Shown here piece after piece: positions 1-7,545 of a DNA stretch of 64,000 nucleotides. Numbering within the stretch: the first letter of the stretch is position 1; every line of letters starts with the position of its first letter. The DNA is from Pedobacter sp. FW305-3-2-15-E-R2A2 (GTDB lineage: Bacteria; Bacteroidota; Bacteroidia; Sphingobacteriales; Sphingobacteriaceae). Below the pieces are notes generated by a model. It saw only the letters and a list, made by a program, of their open reading frames with translations. It ran no database searches and had not been told where the DNA came from. The stretch lies in NCBI RefSeq assembly GCF_038446955.1, contig NZ_CP151803.1, forward strand, positions 558,001-622,000. The letters run 5' to 3'. A program made the position numbers and the translations under genes.

Positions 1-2
1 GA

Positions 3-428
3 TCAGTCGATGATGAGGTGGTCAAGCTATTGCTGTCCTCTGTAGATAAGACCCTCCAATGCTTAAGCACCTATTTTCTGATCAATAACCTGGATGAAAT
101 GGAGGTTTTAGGCAACGAGGAATATAATTTGCTGGCCTCAGATAATTATTATTGCTACCTGATGGACTGGGGAAGCCAGACTTACGCTGATCTGCTGGAT
201 AACTTGCCTGGTGTTTATCTGTCCATGGCACAGATGCTGTACCACACGAGTTGTCAGCTTGAACTGATGGTGATTGATGTTCCCGATGAAACTTATGAGG
301 AGTTTCATGAGCGCTATTATGAGATTCTCGATCAGAAAATAGATAGCGATGATAAGAATGTAGCACTGCTCTATGACCTGATCGTAGCACTGAATGAAGA
401 CTTGCTGGAAATTAGCCGGCTGTCTTAA
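3..428 (+). CDS. Hypothetical protein, 5' end outside the window
   Basis: The reading frame is already open at base 3, so the gene probably starts before the window; the first possible start inside it is a GTG at 18. At least 136 residues are visible. The protein is acidic, predicted mostly helical, rich in Leu, Asp, Glu and Tyr, with no signal peptide, membrane segment or motif I recognise. It ends 15 bp before a likely promoter for the next gene. I cannot assign a function. Confidence 0.6.
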   Translation, partial: SVDDEVVKLLLSSVDKTLQCLSTYFLINNLDEMEVLGNEEYNLLASDNYYCYLMDWGSQTYADLLDNLPGVYLSMAQMLYHTSCQLELMVIDVPDETYEEFHERYYEILDQKIDSDDKNVALLYDLIVALNEDLLEISRLS

Positions 429-443
429 TCCCCTGATCAGGAG

Positions 444-473
444 TTTCATTTTACAGCGATATTATTATATTTG
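444..473 (+). promoter_or_regulatory. Probable promoter of the cupin gene
   Basis: TATATTTG at 466-473 matches the Bacteroidota -7 box TAnnTTTG. TTTC at 444-447, 18 bp upstream, is one base off the -33 TTTG. Transcription would start near 480, leaving a short leader before the ATG at 496. This argues against an in-frame start at 394, which would lie upstream of the promoter and inside the previous gene. Confidence 0.5.
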
Positions 474-495
474 GCATGTAAAATATCAGAACAAA

Positions 496-993
496 ATGTC
501 AGATCAGAAAAAAGAAATATTCGATGGCGTAGCTCAACGCTTAAAGATTGAAGGATTTAATGTGGTTAATCGTGATGAAACCCGCCCATGGGGAGGATTT
601 TTTGTGATCGATGAAGACCAGGCGCAGCAGTTTGCCAATGTTTATTTTGACGGATTAAATGTTGATGAGCTGAAGATCTCAGGTAAACTGAGTCCTAAAA
701 TATTAATTGTAGCTCCTAAAACACGTCTTTCGTGGCAATATCACCACCGTCGTGCAGAAATATGGAGAGTGGTCAACGGTACGGTAGGCGTAAGTACCAG
801 CGAAACTGATGAGCAAGGTGATGTTCAGCAATTGGCACCAGCACAAACGATCAAGTTAAAACAAGGCGAAAGACACCGTCTGATCGGTCTGGAGGATTGG
901 GGAATCGTTTCTGAAATCTGGCAACATACTGATCCGGCAAACCCTTCTGACGAAAGCGATATCGTAAGGGTGCAGGACGACTTCGGCAGGTAA
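496..993 (+). CDS. Cupin protein, mannose-6-phosphate isomerase type II-like
   Basis: A single-domain cupin of 165 residues. The N-terminal part carries RPWGGFFVID, and the core has the cupin 1 pattern YHHRRAEIWRVVNG followed by a GERHRLIG segment, as in the C-terminal isomerase domain of type II phosphomannose isomerases. The His and Glu residues are the expected metal ligands. Family knowledge suggests sugar-phosphate isomerisation, but small stand-alone cupins of this group are poorly characterised, so the substrate is uncertain. The ATG at 496 is preferred over the longer frame because a promoter lies just before it. A terminator follows at 1015-1050. Confidence 0.75.
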   Translation: MSDQKKEIFDGVAQRLKIEGFNVVNRDETRPWGGFFVIDEDQAQQFANVYFDGLNVDELKISGKLSPKILIVAPKTRLSWQYHHRRAEIWRVVNGTVGVSTSETDEQGDVQQLAPAQTIKLKQGERHRLIGLEDWGIVSEIWQHTDPANPSDESDIVRVQDDFGR

Positions 994-1014
994 AATCAGG
1001 TGATCTAAGATATA

Positions 1015-1050
1015 ATCCCGTATTGGTAAAACTTTTACGGGATTTTTTTT
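1015..1050 (+). terminator. Rho-independent terminator after the cupin gene
   Basis: ATCCCGTA (1015-1022) pairs with TACGGGAT (1036-1043) and is followed by a run of T to 1050. It separates the cupin from the desaturase and makes the GTG at 1023, inside the hairpin, an unlikely start for the next gene. Confidence 0.8.
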
Positions 1051-1109
1051 GCTATTTTTACCGTCCAAACATCCGTATAAATCTAATAGCCGTACGTATA
1101 CCAATAAAT

Positions 1110-1838
1110 ATGATCATTTTAGTTTTCTTTCTTTTACACTGGTTCCTCTCTCTATTTTCACAAACTTTCTTTTTACACCGCTATGCTTCACATAAGATGT
1201 TCAAAATGAATGGTTTTTGGGAGAAATTTTTCTATGCCATTACTTTCCTGTCGCAGGGATCCTCTTTCTTAAATCCAAGGGCCTATGCCATTTTACACCG
1301 CATGCACCATGCATTTAGTGATACCGAAAAGGATCCGCACTCTCCACATTTTGTAAAAGATGTTTGGGGAATGATGATCAAAACAAAAAATATCTACCTC
1401 AATTACTCAAAATATAATGTAGAACCTGAAGAACAATTCAGGGATAAATACCCGTCATGGCCATTCATTGATAAGATTGGCGATTCCTGGATGACCAGAA
1501 TTGTATTCATCTCTTTCTATATCTGGTTTTACGTTACCTTCGCTACCGCATGGTGGATGTTCTTATTGTTGCCGGTTCATTTCTTAATGGGACCGCTTCA
1601 CGGTGCTATTGTGAACTGGTGCGGACATAAATATGGCTACTCAAATCACGATAATGACGATCATAGTAAAAACTCATTGCCATTGGATTTCCTGATGCTG
1701 GGTGAATTATTTCAGAACAATCACCATAAAAAACCAAATAACCCGAACTTCGCCTCGCGATGGTTTGAGTTTGATCCAACCTATCCGATTATGAAGGTGA
1801 TGCATTGGCTTCACATCATCAGGATCCGGAAAGTTTAA
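1110..1838 (+). CDS. Membrane fatty acid desaturase (acyl-CoA desaturase family)
   Basis: Introduces a double bond into acyl chains using a membrane di-iron centre. From the ATG at 1110 the protein has 242 residues. It shows the histidine boxes of the stearoyl-CoA-desaturase-like family: HRYASH at 23-28, HRMHH at 63-67, and QNNHHKKP near the C-terminus, interspersed with hydrophobic membrane segments. A longer frame from GTG 1023 would begin inside the upstream terminator, so the ATG is preferred. At 242 residues it is compact for the family but all three boxes are present. The FAD oxidoreductase gene follows 50 bp downstream and may be co-transcribed. The electron donor is not encoded here. 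Confidence 0.85.
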   Translation: MIILVFFLLHWFLSLFSQTFFLHRYASHKMFKMNGFWEKFFYAITFLSQGSSFLNPRAYAILHRMHHAFSDTEKDPHSPHFVKDVWGMMIKTKNIYLNYSKYNVEPEEQFRDKYPSWPFIDKIGDSWMTRIVFISFYIWFYVTFATAWWMFLLLPVHFLMGPLHGAIVNWCGHKYGYSNHDNDDHSKNSLPLDFLMLGELFQNNHHKKPNNPNFASRWFEFDPTYPIMKVMHWLHIIRIRKV

Positions 1839-1888
1839 AGGTCAGGGAAACGAGGTATCGGTTTTTATGAATTTAAAAAGAATACCTG

Positions 1889-3130
1889 ATGGAAAAAGTA
1901 GCAATCATAGGAACCGGTCTCGCAGGAATGAGCTGCGGGCATTTTCTGCATGAAAAGTATGACCTGACCCTTTACGAAGAACAAGACCATATTGGCGGAT
2001 ATACCTGTCCCCTCGCTGTGGAAGATGCCGGAAAACGCGTTTTTATAGATGCAGGAGATCTGGTATTTGACCGTCAGCACCATCCTCAGCTAAGCGCTCT
2101 TTTTGATGCCATAAAATTCCCCCTAAAAAAAGCAGCACTGTCTTTCAGTGTACAATACCTTCCGGAGCATCTTGAATATCGGGGTCCGGACCTAAACCAT
2201 TTATTCGCACAGCGTAGCAACCTGTTTAAGCCCTCTTTTCTAAAACTGGTAAAGGAAGTTCGCCGCTTTAATAAAAACAGTGCAGCGCTGCTGAATCAGC
2301 CGGAATATCAGGATTATTCCATTGCCCGCTATAGGAAAGAATTTGGATATAGCGAAGAACTGCTTTGGAAATTTTTGCTTCCCCTAAGTTCAGGACTATT
2401 GACCGCGCCATTGGCGCAAATTTCCGACTTCCCCATCGTTCCAATCCTCAAACATTTTCATAGTCTTGGCTTTTCCGGTCAGGACGATCGATATCAGGGA
2501 TATACACCTATGCAGGGAAGTCAATCCTGGCAGGAATTGCTGACTCATCCTTTTAAGGATAAAATTCAGCTGAATAAAAAAGTAGGAAAAGTGGAGCGCC
2601 TGGAAGATGGTAAAGTGAAGATCCTTGCAACAGATGGTACAAAAGGGCTGTACGATCGTGTGATTATGACTTGTCCCGCTGATCAGTCTTATAAAATAGT
2701 AAAACACAAGAGCAAAGATGAAGAGCGATTGCTCTCCGCATTCCGTTACGGGTTGAACAAAATATTAATACATACCGACGCTGCAATTATGCCGAAGACA
2801 AAGGCAGCCTGGGCAAACTGGAATTATCGTACAGAACATAAAAACGATGAAAGCCCCTCGATTGCTACCTACTGGGTAAATAGCGGGCAACAGTTTTCCT
2901 CGAAACAGGATTATTTTATTTCCTTGAATGCTGGTTCAGTAGTTGATGAAAAGAAAATCATCAGAGAAATTGAAACAGGACAACTGATTTGTGATGTAAC
3001 TGCAATGCAGGCACAGGCAGAATTACATCTGCTCAATCAGACAGGGCCAATTTACTATTGTGGAGGGTATTTTAAGAATGGTTTGGAAGGGGCACATATC
3101 AGTGCTGCTGAGTTGTGCAAAGCCTTTTAA
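1889..3130 (+). CDS. NAD(P)/FAD-dependent oxidoreductase, amine-oxidase/phytoene-desaturase-like
   Basis: A 413-residue flavoprotein. The N-terminus has the dinucleotide-binding fold: VAIIGTGLAGMSCG (GxGxxG) followed by an acidic residue at the end of beta-2 (LYEEQ) and the HIGG turn typical of amine oxidase, protoporphyrinogen oxidase and carotenoid desaturase relatives. The C-terminus has a second FAD contact (YYCGGYFKNGLEGAHISAAE). Homologues beside lipid-modifying genes are common; here the desaturase is 50 bp upstream, so a role in acyl-chain or lipid modification is plausible but not shown. The element at 3136-3222 begins five bases after the stop. Confidence 0.75.
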   Translation: MEKVAIIGTGLAGMSCGHFLHEKYDLTLYEEQDHIGGYTCPLAVEDAGKRVFIDAGDLVFDRQHHPQLSALFDAIKFPLKKAALSFSVQYLPEHLEYRGPDLNHLFAQRSNLFKPSFLKLVKEVRRFNKNSAALLNQPEYQDYSIARYRKEFGYSEELLWKFLLPLSSGLLTAPLAQISDFPIVPILKHFHSLGFSGQDDRYQGYTPMQGSQSWQELLTHPFKDKIQLNKKVGKVERLEDGKVKILATDGTKGLYDRVIMTCPADQSYKIVKHKSKDEERLLSAFRYGLNKILIHTDAAIMPKTKAAWANWNYRTEHKNDESPSIATYWVNSGQQFSSKQDYFISLNAGSVVDEKKIIREIETGQLICDVTAMQAQAELHLLNQTGPIYYCGGYFKNGLEGAHISAAELCKAF

Positions 3131-3135
3131 AAAAG

Positions 3136-3222
3136 AAAAAACTGCATTACTCTTCAAAGACTGAAACCTTTTGCCCTGAAGGGGTCAAAAATTTATAGGT
3201 CTTCTCTGAGAATGCAGTTTTT
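3136..3222 (-). ncRNA. Conserved stem-loop element, copy A (terminator or structured RNA)
   Basis: An 87-bp imperfect inverted repeat. Outer arms AAAACTGCATT (ending 3148) and AATGCAGTTTT (from 3211) pair perfectly; read on the minus strand the inner parts are GAAGAC pairing with GTCTTT, then a TTTTGACCC / GGGCAAAA hairpin. The same architecture with different outer-stem sequence occurs at 4591-4680 and 57033-57119. The arms end in A and T runs, so it can terminate from both sides; it sits between two convergent genes. TTTTGCTCC lies just upstream on the minus strand (complement of 3227-3235). See findings. Confidence 0.7.
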
Positions 3223-3282
3223 GTCCGGAGCAAAACCCAACGTTAATAGCAAGGCTGTTTTTTCCGGGGTTTATTTTGTTTT

Positions 3283-3705
3283 TTATTCCACAGGGGTAAG
3301 GTATTGGGTAAATGAGTAACCTTGTTCTCCCTGATCAGTTTTGATCAACCACCATTGGTCGTTTTCTTTCCCTACAAGCGTAACCACTTCGTGTCTGGCT
3401 GCTTTACCAACGATGTCATCATTGGTACTAGGACCTTTACGGATGTTTAGGTTGGAACTGTTGGTAGTTACTTTTAATTTACTGCCTTCTACTACGCCGG
3501 CAACACTGTTGATATTCATCACGACATCACCTGATGCGTAATTGGGATCAAGGCGTTCGTAAGTATCCCATAGCTGTTGTTTTACCGTACCATTTGTAGC
3601 ACCATCAATGTATAAAACACCATCTTGCTCACGTACGTTTAATTCATTCACGCCTGCAGCTGTTGCAGCGTCTATCAGTTCTTTATATTTTTCTTGTAAA
3701 GCCAT
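3283..3705 (-). CDS. SH3-domain protein with BON/LysM-like N-terminal region
   Basis: A 140-residue protein without signal peptide. Residues 1-65 resemble a BON-like alpha/beta domain. Residues 75-139 form a bacterial SH3 (SH3_3) domain with the typical SNLNIRKGPST segment and an aromatic WWLIK strand, a fold usually used for peptidoglycan or peptide binding. An unusually good ribosome binding site for this phylum (AGGAGGA on the minus strand, near 3713-3719) precedes the ATG. It lies 18 bp downstream of the BON-domain lipoprotein gene, so the two are very likely one operon acting in envelope maintenance. The exact role is inferred only from domains. Confidence 0.7.
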   Translation of the reverse strand: MALQEKYKELIDAATAAGVNELNVREQDGVLYIDGATNGTVKQQLWDTYERLDPNYASGDVVMNINSVAGVVEGSKLKVTTNSSNLNIRKGPSTNDDIVGKAARHEVVTLVGKENDQWWLIKTDQGEQGYSFTQYLTPVE

Positions 3706-3723
3706 TTTTATGTTCCTCCTGAA

Positions 3724-4215
3724 TTATTTAATCACCAATTGATTGTCGACTTTTTTAGGTTTTAATGCGTTTAATGCCATCATCAGTTTCTGTAGATTGG
3801 CCTTTTGAAGTTCTCCTTTTAAAGTCACTACGCCATCTGCGACAGTTGCCGTAACGGTTGGGAAATCTTTTGTAGCATCTTTTACCGCCATAGCCAAAGG
3901 GCTATCTGCAGCAATTTCAACGTTGGTAATCGCAATAGTCAGGTTGTTTACTACAGAAGTTACACCAGGGACTGCAGCCGCTGCTTTACCCAGTTCTTCT
4001 TTAGTAGCTTCATCAGGAACCTGTCCGGAAAGCGTAGCCACTCCCTTTTCAACGGTTACACCGGAAGCAGTCAGTTTTGGATTGGCCTGTATTGCTGTTT
4101 CCACTGCAGTCTTCAGGTCTGCATCTTTCGGTTTGTTTTTGCATCCGGTAACTGTAGCTCCCATAAAGGCTACAACCATTACAAGAGCCATCATTTTGCT
4201 CATTAAGTTTTTCAT
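3724..4215 (-). CDS. BON-domain lipoprotein
   Basis: From the ATG at 4215 the protein has 163 residues. The N-terminus is a lipoprotein signal with lipobox TVTGC (Cys25). Two BON domains follow, roughly residues 30-95 and 100-163, each with the GVATLSGQV or GVVTLKGEL strand typical of the family. BON proteins bind phospholipid or envelope components and are often induced by osmotic stress. The long frame back to 4248 adds 11 residues before the signal peptide and is unlikely. First gene of an operon with the SH3 protein. Confidence 0.8.
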   Translation of the reverse strand: MKNLMSKMMALVMVVAFMGATVTGCKNKPKDADLKTAVETAIQANPKLTASGVTVEKGVATLSGQVPDEATKEELGKAAAAVPGVTSVVNNLTIAITNVEIAADSPLAMAVKDATKDFPTVTATVADGVVTLKGELQKANLQKLMMALNALKPKKVDNQLVIK

Positions 4216-4424
4216 TTTCTGATAGATTTTGTTTTTAACTATATACAAGATATAGAAAATACTTAACGTCTGATGTTAAAAAAAGTTTAACAAAAATGTT
4301 TTTTTAATGATTTTTTTAGAAATAAATTTTGAAGCAGTACAGGAAGTCACTCCCTTAGCAGAAGGGAATAGCAGCTAATGGAATAAAATTGAAAATGGGG
4401 GGCTCTTAAATAGTTTGTTTTGGG

Positions 4425-4535
4425 AAATCTGCTCCTGATAGATTTATGCTTAATAAGCTCGCTCTGATAAATCTGCTCCTAATAGATTTACGTTTAATAA
4501 TCTTGCTTTGATAAACCTGTTCCTAATATGTTTGC
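4425..4535. repeat. 44-bp tandem repeat, about 2.5 copies
   Basis: Units at 4425-4468 and 4469-4512 are 44 bp each and differ at few positions; a partial third begins at 4513. Each starts AAATCTGCTCCT or close to it and contains TAATAGATTTA-like sequence. The 488-bp gap between 4216 and 4703 holds no convincing gene; it contains this repeat, further GCTCC copies to about 4550, and the stem-loop element copy B. Confidence 0.75.
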
Positions 4536-4590
4536 TCCAAACTCAGCTCCCTGTTTGGTTTGTCCCTTCAGGAAATACAGCATTTAATAA

Positions 4591-4680
4591 AAAAATCAAG
4601 TATGCTAAGAGAAGATCTAGAAAATTTTGCCCTTTTTCAGGGCAAAAGATTTCAATCTTCGATTAGTATGCTTGATTTTT
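4591..4680 (+). ncRNA. Conserved stem-loop element, copy B (best paired)
   Basis: AAAAATCAAG (4591-4600) pairs perfectly with CTTGATTTTT (4671-4680), continued by 4601-4608 with 4663-4670 including two G-U pairs. A tandem G-A/A-G mismatch follows (4609-4610 with 4661-4662), then GAAGAT (4611-4616) with ATCTTC (4655-4660), an internal loop, and hairpin TTTTGCCC (4625-4632) with GGGCAAAA (4640-4647). TTTGCTCC at 4531 and GGAGCAAAA at 4686 flank it as an outer inverted repeat. It lies just beyond the 3' end of rhlE and can serve as its terminator. Confidence 0.75.
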
Positions 4681-4703
4681 AGATTGGAGCAAAATTCCGC
4701 CCC

Positions 4704-6050
4704 TTATTTTTTAGAACTCCACCTGCGGCTTCCGCTGCTTGGTGTTCTCTTTGCACCGCTTAGGTTAGGTTCACGTTGACCTCCACCTTGACCACCACTT
4801 GCAGGCTTCCCATTTGCTCTGCTTCCTTGTCCGCGGGAGTTTCCACCCTGACCTCTGGAGTTTCCGCCTTGACCTTTAGGTTTTTCCGTTGCAGCGCTCA
4901 TCAGGCTCTGCCAGCTCATGGCATAAGGATGATCTTCCGTTACCGGAATTTTCAGTGCAATAAGTTTCTCAATATCTTTAAGGAAATCTTTTTCTTCCGC
5001 ATCGCAGAAAGAAAGCGCTGTTCCACTTAATCCCGCACGACCAGTACGACCGATTCTGTGTACATAAGTTTCAGGAATGTTCGGCAATTCATAGTTGATC
5101 ACATGGGCAAGTTCATCAACATCAATTCCACGGGCAGCGATATCGGTTGCCACCAGGATTCTTGTTGTTTTAGCTTTGAAATTCGTTAATGCTCTTTGTC
5201 TTGCATTTTGCGATTTATTTCCGTGGATTGCTTCTGCTCTGATTCCTACTTTGATCAGGTCTTTTACGATTCGATCTGCACCATGTTTGGTTCTGGTAAA
5301 TACCAATGCCGTTTCGATCGTTTTATCTTGTAAGATATGGATCAATAAGTTTTTCTTATCGTTCTTGGTTACAAAATACATCTCCTGCTTAATTTTCTCT
5401 GCGGTAGAAGATACCGGAGTAACTTCCACTTTTAAAGGGCTTGTCAGGATGGTATCTGCAAGTTTTTGAATTTCCTGAGGCATGGTTGCCGAGAAAAACA
5501 AGGTTTGTCTTTTTACAGGAAGCTTCGCGATTACCTTTTTAACATCATGGATGAAACCCATGTCCAGCATTCTGTCTGCTTCATCCAGAACGAAGATCTC
5601 GATGTCACGAAGGTTGATAAAACCTTGATTCATTAAATCTAATAATCTGCCAGGAGTAGCAACCAGGATGTCTACACCACGGTTAAGGGCATCAGTTTGT
5701 GCTTTTTGTCCCACACCACCGAAGATCACCAGGTGACGGATCGGAAGGTTTTTGCCATATGCTTTAAAGCTCTCTTCAATCTGGATAGCCAGTTCCCGCG
5801 TTGGTGTCAATACCAATGCTTTGATGGCTTTATGAACTTTAGTATTCGTATGTGGCTTACTCAGCAACTGAAGCATAGGGATGGCAAAGGCTGCAGTTTT
5901 ACCTGTACCGGTTTGCGCACATCCTAATAAGTCTCTGCCTTGAAGTATGGTTGGGATAGATTGTTCTTGTATGGGGGTAGGTTGTGTATAACCTTCTGTT
6001 TGCAGCGCTTTTAAAATGGGCTCAATCAGGTTTAATTCTTCGAATAACAA
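4704..6050 (-). CDS. rhlE: DEAD-box RNA helicase RhlE-type
   Basis: ATP-dependent RNA helicase of 448 residues, cytoplasmic, acting in rRNA maturation or RNA decay. All motifs are visible: Q-motif region near 3-28, Walker A AQTGTGKT 45-52, PTRELA 83-88, DEAD 156-159, SAT 187-189, ATDIAARGID 301-310 and HRIGRTGR 331-338. The C-terminal tail after about 390 is low-complexity, with repeated GGNSRGQ units and a basic end, a likely RNA-binding tail. The start is a TTG at 6050: a stop codon lies six codons upstream in frame without any ATG, and the Q-motif begins at residue 3. Downstream it ends at stem-loop copy B. Confidence 0.9.
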   Translation of the reverse strand: MLFEELNLIEPILKALQTEGYTQPTPIQEQSIPTILQGRDLLGCAQTGTGKTAAFAIPMLQLLSKPHTNTKVHKAIKALVLTPTRELAIQIEESFKAYGKNLPIRHLVIFGGVGQKAQTDALNRGVDILVATPGRLLDLMNQGFINLRDIEIFVLDEADRMLDMGFIHDVKKVIAKLPVKRQTLFFSATMPQEIQKLADTILTSPLKVEVTPVSSTAEKIKQEMYFVTKNDKKNLLIHILQDKTIETALVFTRTKHGADRIVKDLIKVGIRAEAIHGNKSQNARQRALTNFKAKTTRILVATDIAARGIDVDELAHVINYELPNIPETYVHRIGRTGRAGLSGTALSFCDAEEKDFLKDIEKLIALKIPVTEDHPYAMSWQSLMSAATEKPKGQGGNSRGQGGNSRGQGSRANGKPASGGQGGGQREPNLSGAKRTPSSGSRRWSSKK

Positions 6051-6103
6051 TGTGTTTGTCTTTTAATGTATAATAATGAAAACGAAAGAATATCGTTTCC
6101 CGT

Positions 6104-6111
6104 CAAAGGTA
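6104..6111 (-). promoter_or_regulatory. Possible -7 box for rhlE
   Basis: On the minus strand TACCTTTG matches TAnnTTTG exactly, about 53 bp before the TTG start of rhlE. No good -33 element is seen at the expected distance, so support is limited. Confidence 0.35.
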
Positions 6112-6162
6112 CGTATAACTTTTGGCTTTTATGTGTTCCGTGAATTTATACTTAAATGCCTG

Positions 6163-7509
6163 TTAATTAATAGGTTTGTTCTCTTTAAAGCGGCTAAAAA
6201 ATAATAAAGCAAGGACGCATAAGACAAAGCCTACCACTCCGTTTAACCGGAGTCCGTAGTCATGACCCGGATCCTTACCATAGACCGTTAGCATAGCAAA
6301 AATGGCAATGCCCATTGTTTGTCCTAACTTTACAAAGAGGTATTTTACCGCGAAGAACATGCCCTCATGGTTTTCGCCTGTTTCCAGGGTATCCTGCTGG
6401 GCGATATCGGCAAGAATGGCATTGGGTAAAATTCCAAGGGAGGCCAGGGGAAAGGAAGCGCAGACCACCAGAATATACATTTGCATTGTTGAAGAGAAGG
6501 GAAGTTTACCCAGGAAAAAAATGGTGACAAATATCAGGCTGAGCAGGCCAAAGGCCACCAGAACGAGGGGCTTTTTTCCGAATCTTTTTGAACCATAATT
6601 GATGAAAGGATAAAATACCAGGGAAAGGAGTACCATAATCCCCATAAACTTTCCGCCATCAGAATCCGGCAGGCCCAGCAGTACCGTTACAAAGAAGAGC
6701 AATCCACTGGAAATGATGCTCAGGGCGATATAATAACTGAAATCGGAAATCAGGTAATACTTAAAATTGGAATTTCTAAATGTATTTTTGATGGCCGGGA
6801 TTAAGGCGATATGTGTGGGTTTTCCTTCTGTAAACTCTTTTTCATCGATCGAGATAATTGGTAAGATCATCACCAGACCGGAGAAAATGCTCAGTCCCCA
6901 GATGGTATACTGCAAAGCCTGAGCGCGGTCGGTAACCTGGAAAAAATCCTGAATCAGATCTGCATAATTATTGCACAAGGCGCCGATGATCATTCCAAAT
7001 ACAAAGCCGACCTGTTGATAAGTGGATAACCGCACCTTTTGATCCGGGCTATGGGTAAGCTCAGCTAATAATGCATTATAGGGAATGATATAAGTCGTTA
7101 CAGAAATAAAAAAACCGGCCAGGACAAAAGTAAGCCACCAGGCATTGGTTACACTTTCTCCTTTTACCAGGGGATAGAAGACCAGGGAGCAGAAGATGAC
7201 CGCAGGAATGATCGCATATTTCATGATCGGGATTCGCCTGCCTTTTGGATTTTTACTGCCATCACTCAGCGAGGCAATAAAAGGATCATAGATGGCATCA
7301 AATAACCTTCCCGAAGCGGCAATCAAAGACAAGATATTAAAAGCGCCGAATACCAGGAGTTGCGGTACTAAAGGGTGTAAGCCTGAATTGTTGGGGGGAA
7401 GATAAAAATAAGGCAGCATGACGATAATGATATTGGTCATGATGCTCCAGCCCATCATTCCGGCAGCGTAGGCGATTTCTTTTTTTATGGGCAATTGTTT
7501 TATCGGCAT
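6163..7509 (-). CDS. MFS transporter, GPH family (sugar:cation symporter type)
   Basis: A 448-residue inner-membrane protein with about 12 hydrophobic segments. The N-terminal half has GRLFDAIYDPFIASLSD, the loop characteristic of glycoside-pentoside-hexuronide symporters such as MelB, followed by a basic KNPKGRRIP segment. These proteins couple sugar uptake to Na+ or H+. No sugar-degrading genes are adjacent, so the substrate cannot be deduced. The gene lies 36 bp downstream of the APC permease gene and may be co-transcribed with it. Confidence 0.8.
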   Translation of the reverse strand: MPIKQLPIKKEIAYAAGMMGWSIMTNIIIVMLPYFYLPPNNSGLHPLVPQLLVFGAFNILSLIAASGRLFDAIYDPFIASLSDGSKNPKGRRIPIMKYAIIPAVIFCSLVFYPLVKGESVTNAWWLTFVLAGFFISVTTYIIPYNALLAELTHSPDQKVRLSTYQQVGFVFGMIIGALCNNYADLIQDFFQVTDRAQALQYTIWGLSIFSGLVMILPIISIDEKEFTEGKPTHIALIPAIKNTFRNSNFKYYLISDFSYYIALSIISSGLLFFVTVLLGLPDSDGGKFMGIMVLLSLVFYPFINYGSKRFGKKPLVLVAFGLLSLIFVTIFFLGKLPFSSTMQMYILVVCASFPLASLGILPNAILADIAQQDTLETGENHEGMFFAVKYLFVKLGQTMGIAIFAMLTVYGKDPGHDYGLRLNGVVGFVLCVLALLFFSRFKENKPIN

Positions 7510-7545
7510 GATGAATAAAGGGCTTCGGTAGGTATATCAGGGTAA

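Noticed and set aside
1023..1109. N-terminal extension of the desaturase from GTG 1023
   Set aside because: The codons lie inside the upstream terminator hairpin and are not part of the desaturase fold.
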